64,000 nucleotides of DNA, from NCBI GenBank assembly GCA_004017275.1, contig SAKE01000004.1:1-64000 (forward strand), read 5' to 3'. The translations under genes were made by a program, and so were the position numbers. Under the pieces are notes generated by a model. That model had not been told where the DNA came from and did no database searches. It saw nothing but the letters and a program-made list of their open reading frames with translations. This document shows positions 1 through 8,909 of the stretch, piece by piece. Each line of letters begins with the position of its first letter. The first letter of the stretch is position 1. This DNA is from Mesorhizobium sp. (GTDB taxonomy: Bacteria; Pseudomonadota; Alphaproteobacteria; Rhizobiales; Rhizobiaceae).

Positions 1-75
1 CAACCCCAAACCAGATGAGCTTCGCATATGCATGACTTTCCCCGGACAGCCCTGCGTTCTACGGGGAGAGGAGAG

Positions 76-1497
76 CTATCCCTGCCACACTCCCTCTTTC
101 CTCAAATCATCCATCGTCCGCGAAATGCCTTCGCACAAAATGCCGACCATGTCGTCGATCTGCTCGCGCGTAATCACCAGCGGCGGCGACATCACGCACA
201 TATTGATCAGCGGCCGGACCAACAGGCCGAGTTCATGGCAATGGGCGTCGATGCGTTTACCCACATCCTTGTCGAGCTGCAGCGGATCCTTGCTTTCGCG
301 GTCCGCGACGCATTCGACGCAGCCCATCAACCCCATCCCGCGCACTTCGCCGACCAGCGGCAGTTCTTCAAGCGTCTTCAGCTGTGCCTGGAAATAGGGC
401 GCGACCGCCTGCGTGTGGGCAAGCACGTCCTCTTCCAGAAGATCGAGGTTTTTCAGCGCCACGGCGCAGCCGACGGGATGGCTGGTGTAAGTCAGGCCGT
501 GGCCGAACATCGCGTCGGGATGGTTCGACCGGCGCAACTCTTCCAGCAGCCGGTCGGAGATGATGACGCCGCCGAGCGGGAAATAGCCCGAGGTGACGCC
601 CTTAGCGAAGGTGATCATATCCGGATCGATGCCGAACATTTCGCCTGATGCAAAGACATGGCCGAGCCGGCCGAAGGCCGTCACCACCTCGTCGGATACA
701 TAGAGGATGTCGTTGTCGCGGCAGATCTCACGGATACGCTTGAGGTAGCCGTCGGGCGGCACCACGACGCCGCCGGACGCCTGTACCGGCTCGCCGACGA
801 AGGCGCCAATCCGCTCGGCGCCGACACGGGCGACCGTGTCGCGGAATTGATCGACGAGAAAATCGGTGAAGGCGGCAAGGCTCATGCCGCGCGGGCGACG
901 GAATGGATCGGGCGACGACAGCTTGATCACCAGCTCGTCGGCGCCGTCCATCCAGTCGCGGTCGCGCGGTCGGCCGTTGAGCGAGGCCGAAAGATAGGTC
1001 GAGCCGTGATAGGCGCCGCCGCGGCTCAGGATCAGCTTCTTCTCCGGCCGGCCGCGCACATTGTTGTAGAACTGCATGAAGCGCAGCGCCGTCTCGACGG
1101 CAGAGGAGCCGCCCGTGGTGTAGAAGACATGGCTGAGATCGCCCGGCGCATGGCCGGCGATGCGCTTTGCGAGTTCCGCCGACGGCGCGTTCATCGTGTA
1201 CCACGGCGTGTTGTAGGACAGCGCCATCGCCTGCTCGTACATCACCTTGGCGAGCTCCTCGCGGCGGTGGCCGACATTGACGCACCACATGCCGGCCGGC
1301 CCGTCGATCAGCCGCTTACCGGTGCCGTCGGTGATGTAGATGCCGTCGCCTTCGCCGATCAGCGCGCGCGCTTCCGCACCGACTGAGCCGGCGAATGGCC
1401 AGGGCTGGATCAGATGGCGCTTGGCCAGTTCGACGGCATCGTCGCCGGGTTCCGCGCCGGCTATCTCGGTCGCCTTCAGGTCTCTTGCCGCAGCCAT
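76..1497 (-). CDS. class III (PLP-dependent) aminotransferase
   Basis: Class III aminotransferase of 473 residues, the family of omega-amino acid:pyruvate and putrescine/taurine aminotransferases. It should move an amino group from an amine or omega-amino acid to pyruvate or 2-oxoglutarate using PLP in the cytoplasm. Visible: a glycine/serine PLP-phosphate segment (TTGGSSAVETA), the cofactor Asp in YVSDEVVTAFGR and the Schiff-base Lys in TFAKGVTSGY. I start at the second ATG because a GTGAGG ribosome site lies directly before it; an upstream in-frame ATG at 1518 would place that site inside the gene. It diverges from the polyamine-type ABC operon across a BetI-like operator, so the substrate is probably derived from the imported amine. 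The exact substrate is not readable. Confidence 0.9.
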   Translation of the reverse strand: MAAARDLKATEIAGAEPGDDAVELAKRHLIQPWPFAGSVGAEARALIGEGDGIYITDGTGKRLIDGPAGMWCVNVGHRREELAKVMYEQAMALSYNTPWYTMNAPSAELAKRIAGHAPGDLSHVFYTTGGSSAVETALRFMQFYNNVRGRPEKKLILSRGGAYHGSTYLSASLNGRPRDRDWMDGADELVIKLSSPDPFRRPRGMSLAAFTDFLVDQFRDTVARVGAERIGAFVGEPVQASGGVVVPPDGYLKRIREICRDNDILYVSDEVVTAFGRLGHVFASGEMFGIDPDMITFAKGVTSGYFPLGGVIISDRLLEELRRSNHPDAMFGHGLTYTSHPVGCAVALKNLDLLEEDVLAHTQAVAPYFQAQLKTLEELPLVGEVRGMGLMGCVECVADRESKDPLQLDKDVGKRIDAHCHELGLLVRPLINMCVMSPPLVITREQIDDMVGILCEGISRTMDDLRKEGVWQG

Positions 1498-1583
1498 CGT
1501 TGCCTCACATCGCTTCACAAATTTTCATCGGACACGAAATGACAGGCCCCGCGTTGGAAACAGTCGTTTTCTTCACTTCATTT

Positions 1584-1597
1584 TGAATGTCCGTTCA
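1584..1597. promoter_or_regulatory. BetI/TetR-type operator between divergent genes
   Basis: The 14-mer TGAATGTCCGTTCA is an inverted TGAA/TTCA pair embedded in TTGAATGTCCGTTCAATCA. It closely resembles the E. coli BetI box (TTGAACGTCCAATCA, from memory). The second site at 9787-9800 shares TGAATG-N3-GTTCA on the other strand. It sits between the aminotransferase and the ABC permease, so it could control both directions. Binding by the TetR protein at 8193-8903 is inferred. Confidence 0.7.
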
Positions 1598-1768
1598 ATC
1601 AATATTGCAGAATTGGCGCTTGATTTCAATCCAAGGATGCGCGCATGATGAAGAAAGCTGGCAAGGGGAACGAGCAGCCGGCACCAGCACAATGGGATGC
1701 CGCATGGCGGGACAGTCCAGGCCAGCAACCGAGATCGCGCCAGGAGCCCTGCCCCCCGGAGCTTGGCA

Positions 1769-2686
1769 ATGACGGCGGCGGCGGAAAGGTCGCCCCCGTT
1801 GCGCATGACGCGGGCCAGACGAAATGCCCTTCTGCAGTCCGAACCCGTTCAGGGTCTTGCCCTGATCAGCCCGACCTTCATCTACGCACTCATCCTTCTG
1901 GTGCTGCCGATCCTGGTGGTCATCGCGCATTCCTTCTGGACGCAGCACTATTTGACCATCGACCGTACCTTCACACTGGAAAACTACCGCGTCGCGCTGA
2001 CCGAGCCTATCTACCGTGATCTCCTGCGGCGCTCGCTCTACATTTCGCTGACGGTCAGCGTGCTCACCGTCCTTCTGGCCTACCCGATCGCATACTTCAT
2101 CTCCTTCCATGGCGGCCGCCACAAGAGCCTGTGGCTGTTCCTCATCACCATCCCGTTCTGGACCAGCTACCTGCTGCGGGTGATGTCGTGGAAGGTCATC
2201 CTCGGCTACAACGGCGTCTTGAATTCCGGCCTGATGGGCCTCGGCATCATCGACGAACCGTCGACCGCGCTGCTCTACAATTCGAGCGCCGTCATCATCA
2301 CGCTGACGCATGCCTGGGCGGCCTTCGCCATCCTGCCGATCTTCGTCTCGCTGGAAAAAGTCGACCGCACGCTGGTCGAGGCGGCCACCGATCTCGGCGA
2401 TGGTCCGCTGCGCTCGTTCCTGCGCGTGACCTTGCCGCTGTCTGCGCCTGGCGTTATCTCGGCGGCACTGATCGTCATGATCCCAACCGTCGGCGACTAC
2501 GTCACGCCGAAGCTGGTCGGCGGCAAGGACGGCGTCATGATCGCCAATGCCATCCAGGCGCAGTTCGGCAAGGCCTCCAACTGGCCGCTGGGTGCCGCCC
2601 TTTCCGTCACCACCATGCTGATCGTGACGCTGATGGCGGGCGCCACGGTGCTGATTATCCGCGCCTTGCAGAGGCTCGCACGGTGA
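1769..2686 (+). CDS. ABC transporter permease, PotB type
   Basis: Inner-membrane permease of about 305 residues from the spermidine/putrescine importer family. It has several hydrophobic segments and the EAA cytoplasmic loop (VEAATDLGDGPLRSFLRVTLP) that contacts the ATPase. The start at 1769 has a GGAG about nine bases upstream; a longer in-frame start at 1697 adds a poorly conserved leader. The stop overlaps the GTG of the next gene, showing translational coupling. It is first in a permease-permease-ATPase operon; the binding proteins are encoded on the other strand at 5889-8163. Polyamine-like or quaternary-amine cargo is inferred from family and neighbours. Confidence 0.9.
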   Translation: MTAAAERSPPLRMTRARRNALLQSEPVQGLALISPTFIYALILLVLPILVVIAHSFWTQHYLTIDRTFTLENYRVALTEPIYRDLLRRSLYISLTVSVLTVLLAYPIAYFISFHGGRHKSLWLFLITIPFWTSYLLRVMSWKVILGYNGVLNSGLMGLGIIDEPSTALLYNSSAVIITLTHAWAAFAILPIFVSLEKVDRTLVEAATDLGDGPLRSFLRVTLPLSAPGVISAALIVMIPTVGDYVTPKLVGGKDGVMIANAIQAQFGKASNWPLGAALSVTTMLIVTLMAGATVLIIRALQRLAR

Positions 2687-3507
2687 TTGCGGTGCGGCGT
2701 TTCCTGCCCGGCGGCTGGCTGGCGGCCTATGCGTTTCTCTACGTCGTCTTTCTCTACCTGCCAGTGATTTTCCTGCCGATCTTCTCGGTTAACACGGCGG
2801 CGACGCCGAAATTTCCGCTCACCGGATTCACCTTGCATTGGTATGAGGATTTGCCGCGCACGCCGGCCCTGCTCGACGCCGCCTGGAATAGCCTGATTGT
2901 CGGCGTGTCGGCCGCTGTCCTGTCCACCCTGCTTGGCATCCTCGCGGCCCGTTCGATCACCCGCTATCGCTATCCCGGTCGCAGCACCATCCACGGCCTG
3001 ATCATGGCGCCGCTGGTGCTGCCCGAGGTGATCGTCGCCATCTCCATGCTGTTGGTGATGCTGCAGCTTGGCCTCAGCCTGTCGCTGTTCACCGTCGTGC
3101 TCGGCCATGTGCTGGTCTGCATTCCCTATTCGATGACGGTGCTGACCTCCGGCTTCGAAGGTTTCGATCGCAGTCTGGAAGAGGCTTCCGCCGATCTCGG
3201 CGAGAGCGCCTTCGGCACCTTCCGGAGGGTGACGCTGCCGATGGTGGCGCCGGCCATCATCTCCAGCCTGCTGGTCTGCTTCACCATCTCGCTCGACGAG
3301 TTCATCATCGCCTTCTTCCTGACCGGGACCGAAGCGACGCTGCCGATCTACATCTGGGGCCAGCTACGCTTTGCAGCGAAATTGCCGGGCGTGCTGGCGC
3401 TGGGCACGTTGTTGCTGGTTGCCTCGTTCCTGCTGATGACCGTCGCTGAAATCCTGCGTCGCCGCGCGGCCAGGCGCACCCAGAACGAGGGAGGCCTCTA
3501 TGCCTGA
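2683..3507 (+). CDS. ABC transporter permease, PotC type
   Basis: Second permease subunit, 274 residues, partner of the PotB-like protein. An N-terminal membrane helix (AYAFLYVVFLYLPVIF) precedes a periplasmic segment, further helices and an EAA loop (LEEASADLGESAFGTFRRVTLP). The start is GTG at 2683, overlapping the previous TGA in the string GTGA, which fits tight coupling. The last eight bases overlap the ATPase gene. Length and layout match PotC-family permeases. Two different permeases imply a heterodimeric pore, as usual in this family. Confidence 0.9.
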   Translation: MIAVRRFLPGGWLAAYAFLYVVFLYLPVIFLPIFSVNTAATPKFPLTGFTLHWYEDLPRTPALLDAAWNSLIVGVSAAVLSTLLGILAARSITRYRYPGRSTIHGLIMAPLVLPEVIVAISMLLVMLQLGLSLSLFTVVLGHVLVCIPYSMTVLTSGFEGFDRSLEEASADLGESAFGTFRRVTLPMVAPAIISSLLVCFTISLDEFIIAFFLTGTEATLPIYIWGQLRFAAKLPGVLALGTLLLVASFLLMTVAEILRRRAARRTQNEGGLYA

Positions 3508-4618
3508 GCAGCCCCAAATCTTGCGCCCCCAATCCGACCGATCCATGATCGAGATCGAGAACGTTACCCGCAGCTACGGGGCGTTCAAGGCGCTCGACGA
3601 CGCCTCCTTGACCATCCGGGAAGGCGAGTTCTTCTCGTTGCTCGGCCCGTCCGGCTGCGGCAAGACCACGCTGCTGCGCATGATCGCCGGCTTCGACAAT
3701 CCGACCAGCGGTTCGATCTCTGTCGGCGGTCAGCCGATGGAAGGCATCCCCGCCAACCGCCGGCCGACCAACATGGTGTTCCAGAGCTATGCGATCTTCC
3801 CGCATCTCAATGTCGAGCAGAACGTTGCCTATGGGCTGAAGCGGTTGAGGTTGCAGGGCGGCGAGGAAAAACGCCGCGTCGAGGAGGCGCTGGCGCAGGT
3901 CTCGCTGACCGGCCTCGGCAAGCGCCTGGCGACAGAACTTTCTGGCGGCCAGCGGCAGCGCGTGGCGCTCGCCCGCGCGCTGGTCATGCGGCCCAAGGTG
4001 CTGCTGCTCGACGAACCATTGTCGGCGCTCGACAAGAAACTGCGCGAGCAGATGCAGGTCGAACTGCGCCGCCTGCAGCAGGCGGTCGGCATCACCTTCG
4101 TGCTCGTCACCCACGACCAGTATGAGGCGCTCGCCATGTCCGACCGCATCGCCGTGATGTTCGGTGGCAAGATCGCGCAGGTGGCCTCGCCCAAGGAGAT
4201 TTACCAGCGGCCGGTCACCCGCCAGGTCGCTGACTTTCTCGGCGGCATGAACTTCGTCAAGGCACAGATCGTCGAGGAGAACGGCGCATCGCTGGTCGTC
4301 GACACGCTTGGCTTCGGCCGGATCAAGACCGACAAGCCCAAGGCTTTCGTGCGCAATGGTGGCGGCACCACGCTCGGCATAAGACCGGAGCGCCTGCGTG
4401 TGCTTTGGGACAATGCGACGGCCAAGTTCGAGGTCGCCGGCAAGGTCGTCGAACGCCACTATTTCGGCGAGATCACCCATCTGATCGTCGAGATACCTGG
4501 CCTGGAAAAGCCACTGTCGGTGACCGAAACCAACGATTTCGGCGCCGACGACATTCCGGTCGGCACCTCGATCCGCCTCGCCTACGATCCCGAGGCTTTG
4601 GTGGCGATGGCCGACTGA
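3500..4618 (+). CDS. ABC transporter ATP-binding protein, PotA type
   Basis: ATPase subunit of the importer, 372 residues. Walker A is GPSGCGKTT, the Q-loop lies in MVFQSYAIFPH, the signature is LSGGQRQR, Walker B is VLLLDEP and the switch histidine is in LVTHDQ. The C-terminal part of about 120 residues is the TOBE-type regulatory domain of PotA/MalK-like ATPases. The ribosome site GAGGG sits before the ATG, inside the end of the upstream gene; an internal ATG at 3545 would be a shorter alternative. The 3' end overlaps the convergent amine oxidase gene by 37 bp. Confidence 0.93.
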   Translation: MPEQPQILRPQSDRSMIEIENVTRSYGAFKALDDASLTIREGEFFSLLGPSGCGKTTLLRMIAGFDNPTSGSISVGGQPMEGIPANRRPTNMVFQSYAIFPHLNVEQNVAYGLKRLRLQGGEEKRRVEEALAQVSLTGLGKRLATELSGGQRQRVALARALVMRPKVLLLDEPLSALDKKLREQMQVELRRLQQAVGITFVLVTHDQYEALAMSDRIAVMFGGKIAQVASPKEIYQRPVTRQVADFLGGMNFVKAQIVEENGASLVVDTLGFGRIKTDKPKAFVRNGGGTTLGIRPERLRVLWDNATAKFEVAGKVVERHYFGEITHLIVEIPGLEKPLSVTETNDFGADDIPVGTSIRLAYDPEALVAMAD

Positions 4619-5892
4619 AGCTCCGCGATGATCTTGCGCGCGGCGATGCGACCGGCAACGATCGCGCCTTCGACATAGCCGGGAAATGACGGCGACAGTT
4701 CCGATGCCGCAAAATAGAGCAATGGTGCGCCGGCCAAAATCCTGCGCTCGGCATCCGTCGCCGTCACGTCGACAATGAGGTCGCTGTAAGCGCCACCGCT
4801 CCAGCGGTCTCGCGTCCAGTCGCGATGACTGAAATCAATGATAGCGGCGGCTTCCAGACCAAGCGCATCCACCAGCCTTGCCTTCACCTCGGCGAGCAAC
4901 GCGGCATCGCTGAATTCTCGCCAGCGGAGCGCCAATGGCCCGCCGATGAAGACGACAAGCGCAGCATGGTCGGCATCCTTGCTGGCGTCGCAGGCAAACA
5001 GGCCCGGCACGTCGCGCCACATCAGCATGCCGCTCAGACCGCGTTCGCGCCAGAAGGGTTTGGGGTAGCGCACCAGCAACTTGATCACCGCACCGCTGTC
5101 CCAGATGTCAAGCGCCTTGGCGAGCGTTGCCGGCAAGGCGGGGGAGAAATCGAGCCTGGAGGCCGTCGCCGGAGGCAGGGCAATCAGCGCCGCGCGTGCT
5201 TCGATGACGTCGTTGGCCGAGACGGCGCGAACGCCATACGGTCCATGTTCGACGCGCGTGACCGGTTCGGCCAGCCTTACCCAGTCGCCGAGATCACCGG
5301 CCAGGTCTTCGGCCAGCGATTGCATCGTCTCGCCCAGGAAATATTGCAGCTCCGGGACCTCATTGGTGATGCGCCGGTCATTGTCGATCAGATGCCAGAG
5401 AGGCACCTTTTCCAACGCCAGGCACCACAGACCCTCGATCATCGAACGGAAGGCCGCCTTGGCATCGGCCGTGTCGTGCTGGCAGGCGAGCCAGTCGGCA
5501 ACGGTCAGTCCGGCAATCGAGGCATCGTCCGGAACGATCTCGTTCATGCGCTCGCGGATTGCCATCGCGGCATGGTAGGTCCGCCCGGCCTGTTGTGCGG
5601 ACATCGCCGGATGGGTGATGAAATCGCCGTCGAGATAGGTTTCCACCAATGTCTTGCCGCGCGCCGCGACCAGCGCCATCAATTCCGGCATGTCCTCGCA
5701 CAGGAACTGGCCGCCGCTATCGATGCGTTCGCCAAGCCCGTTCTGCCGAGACTCGACGCGTCCGCCGACGCGGTCGCGTGCTTCTAGCAGGACGAGATCG
5801 ATGCCGGCCTTCTTCAGCTCAAGCGCTGCCGACAGGCCGGTGAAGCCTGCGCCGACGATGACGACTTCAGTCCTTTCAGGGTCGCTCTTCAA
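4582..5892 (-). CDS. flavin monoamine oxidase family protein
   Basis: FAD-dependent amine oxidase of 436 residues. The N-terminal dinucleotide fold carries VVIVGAGFTGLSAALELKKAG and the GG-doublet DRVGGRVES; the C-terminal FAD segment includes YFAASELSPSFPGYVEGAIVAG. The family oxidises primary, secondary or polyamines to imines with H2O2 release. The start is TTG, overlapping the stop of the upstream binding-protein gene in TTGA, so it is translationally coupled to it, and a potential AAGG site lies seven bases upstream. Its place after two PotD-like proteins suggests that it oxidises the imported amine. The substrate is not determinable from sequence. Confidence 0.9.
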   Translation of the reverse strand: MKSDPERTEVVIVGAGFTGLSAALELKKAGIDLVLLEARDRVGGRVESRQNGLGERIDSGGQFLCEDMPELMALVAARGKTLVETYLDGDFITHPAMSAQQAGRTYHAAMAIRERMNEIVPDDASIAGLTVADWLACQHDTADAKAAFRSMIEGLWCLALEKVPLWHLIDNDRRITNEVPELQYFLGETMQSLAEDLAGDLGDWVRLAEPVTRVEHGPYGVRAVSANDVIEARAALIALPPATASRLDFSPALPATLAKALDIWDSGAVIKLLVRYPKPFWRERGLSGMLMWRDVPGLFACDASKDADHAALVVFIGGPLALRWREFSDAALLAEVKARLVDALGLEAAAIIDFSHRDWTRDRWSGGAYSDLIVDVTATDAERRILAGAPLLYFAASELSPSFPGYVEGAIVAGRIAARKIIAELQSAIATKASGS

Positions 5893-6968
5893 TAGCCGGC
5901 CTTGATCTTCTCGAACTCGGCGACCATGCGCTGCTTAAGTTCCGGCGCCACCGGCTGCTGGAACAGCGTCTTGTCGAGAAACTTGTCGAGATTGTCGAAG
6001 CCGCGATCGACCAGCACGGTGTGGTCGATATCAGCCATGCCCGCGCCATTGCCATGGCCATAGCCGAAGGTCTTGACCACGTAGTCCGAGACGGCGGGTG
6101 CATTGACGGCGCTGAGGAAATCATAGGCTTCATCGAGCTTGCCAGGTGCGTCCTTCATCAGCACATAGCCGCACACCCAGGTCGAAATGCCTTCCCTGGT
6201 GTCGCGGTTCATGGCGATCGGCATGCCTTGCCCTTTGAGCGTGACAAAGGTTTCGTTCCAACCCCAGACTAGATCGACCTCATTGCCGATAAAAGCCTGA
6301 TTGAGGTCGGTGTCATCGGTCCAGTAGAAGCGGATGTTCTTGTGCACATCACGCAGGAAGGCGGACGCCTCCTGGAATTGCGCGTCGGTCATCTTGGTCC
6401 AGTCCTTCAGCCCGATGACCAGGCTCGCCAGCGCGTAGGCGTCGTCGACATTGTCGCCGATGGTGACGCGACCCTTGAATTTCGGATCGGCGAAAATCCT
6501 CAGTGATTGCGCCTGTTCAGCAGACACCTTGTCGGTGCGGTAGAGCAGCGAGGTGTTGCCCCAGTCGAACGGCATGAACCAGGCTTTGCCGTCTGCGGTG
6601 ACGGCGAGATCCTTCATCGCCATGATGCCGGGATTGAGGTCCTTCCAGCCTGATATCCTGGAGGTGTCGAGCGGCTGCAGCATGCCGGCCTCGCGCCACT
6701 TGACCACGCTTTGCGAGCAGGGGTGCGCGATATCAGCCTTGAAGCCCGCCCGCATCTTCTCGAAGGCTTCGTCCTCGTCGCCGAAGAAAGCGAAGGTCGG
6801 CTCGGCGCCATATTTGGCGGTGTAGGCGGGATGCAGCAACGGATCCTCGTAGCCCGACCAGTCGAACACGACGAGGTCGCCGCCGCCTTCGGCGAAGGCA
6901 TGGACCGCACCGGCGCCGATCATGCACGCGGCGGCAAGGGCAAGGCGGCGTAGCAATGACTTCATCAC
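5889..6968 (-). CDS. PotD-like extracellular solute-binding protein (copy 2)
   Basis: Periplasmic binding protein of 359 residues in the spermidine/putrescine-binding family. It has a Sec signal peptide of about 26 residues with a hydrophobic core (LALAAACMIGAGAVHAF). It is clearly paralogous to the neighbour at 7081-8163: both share GDEDEAFEKMRAGFKAD-like and HPCSQSVVKWREAG segments and end in AEFEKIKAGY. A GGGGGAG ribosome site lies before the ATG. It is separated from the upstream copy by 112 bp containing a strong hairpin, and its stop overlaps the amine oxidase start. It presumably feeds the permeases at 1769-3507. Confidence 0.9.
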   Translation of the reverse strand: MMKSLLRRLALAAACMIGAGAVHAFAEGGGDLVVFDWSGYEDPLLHPAYTAKYGAEPTFAFFGDEDEAFEKMRAGFKADIAHPCSQSVVKWREAGMLQPLDTSRISGWKDLNPGIMAMKDLAVTADGKAWFMPFDWGNTSLLYRTDKVSAEQAQSLRIFADPKFKGRVTIGDNVDDAYALASLVIGLKDWTKMTDAQFQEASAFLRDVHKNIRFYWTDDTDLNQAFIGNEVDLVWGWNETFVTLKGQGMPIAMNRDTREGISTWVCGYVLMKDAPGKLDEAYDFLSAVNAPAVSDYVVKTFGYGHGNGAGMADIDHTVLVDRGFDNLDKFLDKTLFQQPVAPELKQRMVAEFEKIKAGY

Positions 6969-7035
6969 GCGAAACTCCCCCGGTCGCGAAAAAGGTTGCT
7001 GCGAGGTTAGGAGAATTCGACCGCTTTGGCGAGCC

Positions 7036-7060
7036 CGTCCGCCCGCCGTGCGGGCGGACG
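7036..7060 (-). terminator. GC-rich hairpin between the two binding-protein genes
   Basis: Perfect 11-bp stem CGTCCGCCCGC / GCGGGCGGACG with a three-base loop, just after the stop of the upstream binding-protein gene. No T-run follows on either strand, so it may act as a partial terminator or an RNA-stabilising hairpin that raises expression of the first binding protein over downstream genes. That role is inferred. Confidence 0.65.
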
Positions 7061-7080
7061 AACGGGCGTTCGGACCATGC

Positions 7081-8163
7081 TCAGTACCCGGCTTTGATCT
7101 TCTCGAACTCGGCGATCATCTTGAGCTTAAGGTCGGACGGCACCGGCGACTGGAACAGCGTCTTGTCGACGAATTTCTGCACGTCGTCATAGCCTTTTTC
7201 CTTCAGCACCGCCTGATCGACGCCGGCCATGCCCTTGGCATTGGCCTGGCCATAGCCCCAGTCCTTGACCAGCACCTTGGCGGTCTCCGGATCGTTGACG
7301 GCGTTCAGGTAGTCGTAAGCCTTGTCGATATTGCCGGGCGCGTCCTTGAACAGCACATAGCCGCAGACCCAGGTCGAGATGCCTTCGTCGGTGTCCTTCT
7401 TCGCCATGATCGGTACGCCGGCGGCGACCGACTGCACGGTGGCGTCATTCCAGGCCCAGGCGAGATCGACCTCGCCGCCGCTCAGCAGCTGCACCACGTC
7501 GGTGGTGTCGGTCCAGTAGGAGCGCACGTTCTTGTGTACCTGGCGCAGGAAATCGGATGCCTGCTTGAACTGGTCGTCGGTCATCTTGGTCCAGTCCTTG
7601 AGGCCGATGGCAAGGCTTGCCAGCGCGTAGGCGTCGTCGACATTGTCGCCGATCGACACCCTGCCCTTGAATTTGGGATCGGCAAAAGCCTTCAGCGATT
7701 GCACGTCCTTGGCGTCGATCTTGGAGGTGTTGTAGGTGAGCTGGGTGTTGCCCCAGTCCCAGGGCATGAACCACGCCTTGCCGTCCGGCGTGGTCGCAAG
7801 ATCCTTCATCGCCATAATGCCGGGATTGAGGTCTTTCCAGCCCGTGATCTTCGATGTGTCCAGCGGCTGCAGCAGGCCGGCCTCGCGCCATTTCACCACG
7901 CTTTGCGAGCAGGGGTGGCCGAGATCGGCCTTGAAGCCGGAGCGCACCTTCTCGAACGCCTCGTCCTCGTCGCCGAAGAAGGCGAAGGTCGGTGAGTCGC
8001 CGTTCTTCTCGACATATTTCGGGTGGAAGCTCGGGTCCTCATAGCCAGACCAGTCGAACACGATCAGGTTCTTGTCGGCGGCGACCGCAAGTGCGGCGGC
8101 CGAAGCCGCCAGCGCACCAGTCAGCGCCAGGGTCAATGTCAGGCGTCGGGTCAGTTTCTTCAT
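7081..8163 (-). CDS. PotD-like extracellular solute-binding protein (copy 1)
   Basis: Periplasmic binding protein of 360 residues with a Sec signal peptide (LTLALTGALAASAAALAVAA, cleavage near residue 28). The mature part matches the PotD-like family: VFDWSGYEDPSFH near the N terminus, then the conserved GRVSIGDNVDDAYALASL segment. It is preceded by AGAGGATGG as ribosome site, only 29 bp after the TetR regulator, so it is probably in the regulator's operon. The differences from its paralogue at 5889-6968 are spread along the protein, which suggests two related ligands or different affinities rather than a very recent duplication. Confidence 0.92.
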   Translation of the reverse strand: MKKLTRRLTLTLALTGALAASAAALAVAADKNLIVFDWSGYEDPSFHPKYVEKNGDSPTFAFFGDEDEAFEKVRSGFKADLGHPCSQSVVKWREAGLLQPLDTSKITGWKDLNPGIMAMKDLATTPDGKAWFMPWDWGNTQLTYNTSKIDAKDVQSLKAFADPKFKGRVSIGDNVDDAYALASLAIGLKDWTKMTDDQFKQASDFLRQVHKNVRSYWTDTTDVVQLLSGGEVDLAWAWNDATVQSVAAGVPIMAKKDTDEGISTWVCGYVLFKDAPGNIDKAYDYLNAVNDPETAKVLVKDWGYGQANAKGMAGVDQAVLKEKGYDDVQKFVDKTLFQSPVPSDLKLKMIAEFEKIKAGY

Positions 8164-8192
8164 TGTTCCATCCTCTGTCTGTTCTGGTGTTC

Positions 8193-8903
8193 TTATGGTT
8201 TTGTCGCGCCGGCCTTCGACGGATAGTGTTTCGGGAAGGCCACCGACAGGAATTCACTGGCCGCGAGCAAGGCGGTTTCGCGGGTGGTGTCCTCGGTCCC
8301 CATCATCAACCGCAGCCACAGCCCCTCCAGCATGGCGCTGAGTGCCAACGCCATGACCTGCGGCTCATAGGCATAGGAGCCGCTTTGCCTGAGCGTCGTG
8401 CACAGGTCGATGAAGATGGTCTGATAGACGGCATCGCGCGCACTGCTCAGCGCCTGGTAGGTCGGCCGCGACTTGGCCTCGCCCCAAAAGGCGCACCAGG
8501 CGGCGAGCTTGCGCTTGTTGCAAATCGAACGGTCGAAATCGGCCGCGACCAAGGCCTGGAGCTGATCGGCGGGATCGTCGCCTGCCTTCTGCAGGGCATT
8601 ACGCCAATGCGCCGAGTACTCGTCATACATATGCTGCAAGGTCGCGATGAGCAGCTTTTCCTTGCTCTCGAAATGGAAATTGACGATGCCGCGCGACAGG
8701 CCGGCGCCGTCGGCGACATCGGCCATCGTCGTTTCCGAATAACCGCGCTTGGCCAGGGAATCGATCGTCGCCTCGATGAGTTGAAGCTGCCTGACCTCCT
8801 TCGAGGCCTTGCGTCCGCGCTTTTCGGCCTCGCTTTTCCGCGCCGATTCGAGGAGGGCTTCCCTGGCCACTGCTGTCTTCATGGGTCTGATGGTCTCCAG
8901 CAT
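8193..8903 (-). CDS. TetR/AcrR-family regulator, BetI-like
   Basis: DNA-binding repressor of 236 residues. The N-terminal helix-turn-helix region (ATIDSLAKRGYSETTMADVADGAGLSRGIVNFHFESKEKLL) has the BetI-type GxxNFHF/SHYF pattern, and the ligand domain (about residues 90-220) resembles BetI. It is longer than E. coli BetI (about 195 residues) because of a basic N-terminal extension; a start at 8882 would remove seven residues. It lies six bases after the methyltransferase gene and 29 bp before the first binding-protein gene. It probably represses through the two TGAATG-N3-GTTCA sites; the inducer is likely an N-methylated amine, which is inference. Confidence 0.87.
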   Translation of the reverse strand: MLETIRPMKTAVAREALLESARKSEAEKRGRKASKEVRQLQLIEATIDSLAKRGYSETTMADVADGAGLSRGIVNFHFESKEKLLIATLQHMYDEYSAHWRNALQKAGDDPADQLQALVAADFDRSICNKRKLAAWCAFWGEAKSRPTYQALSSARDAVYQTIFIDLCTTLRQSGSYAYEPQVMALALSAMLEGLWLRLMMGTEDTTRETALLAASEFLSVAFPKHYPSKAGATKP

Positions 8904-8909
8904 CGCCGG

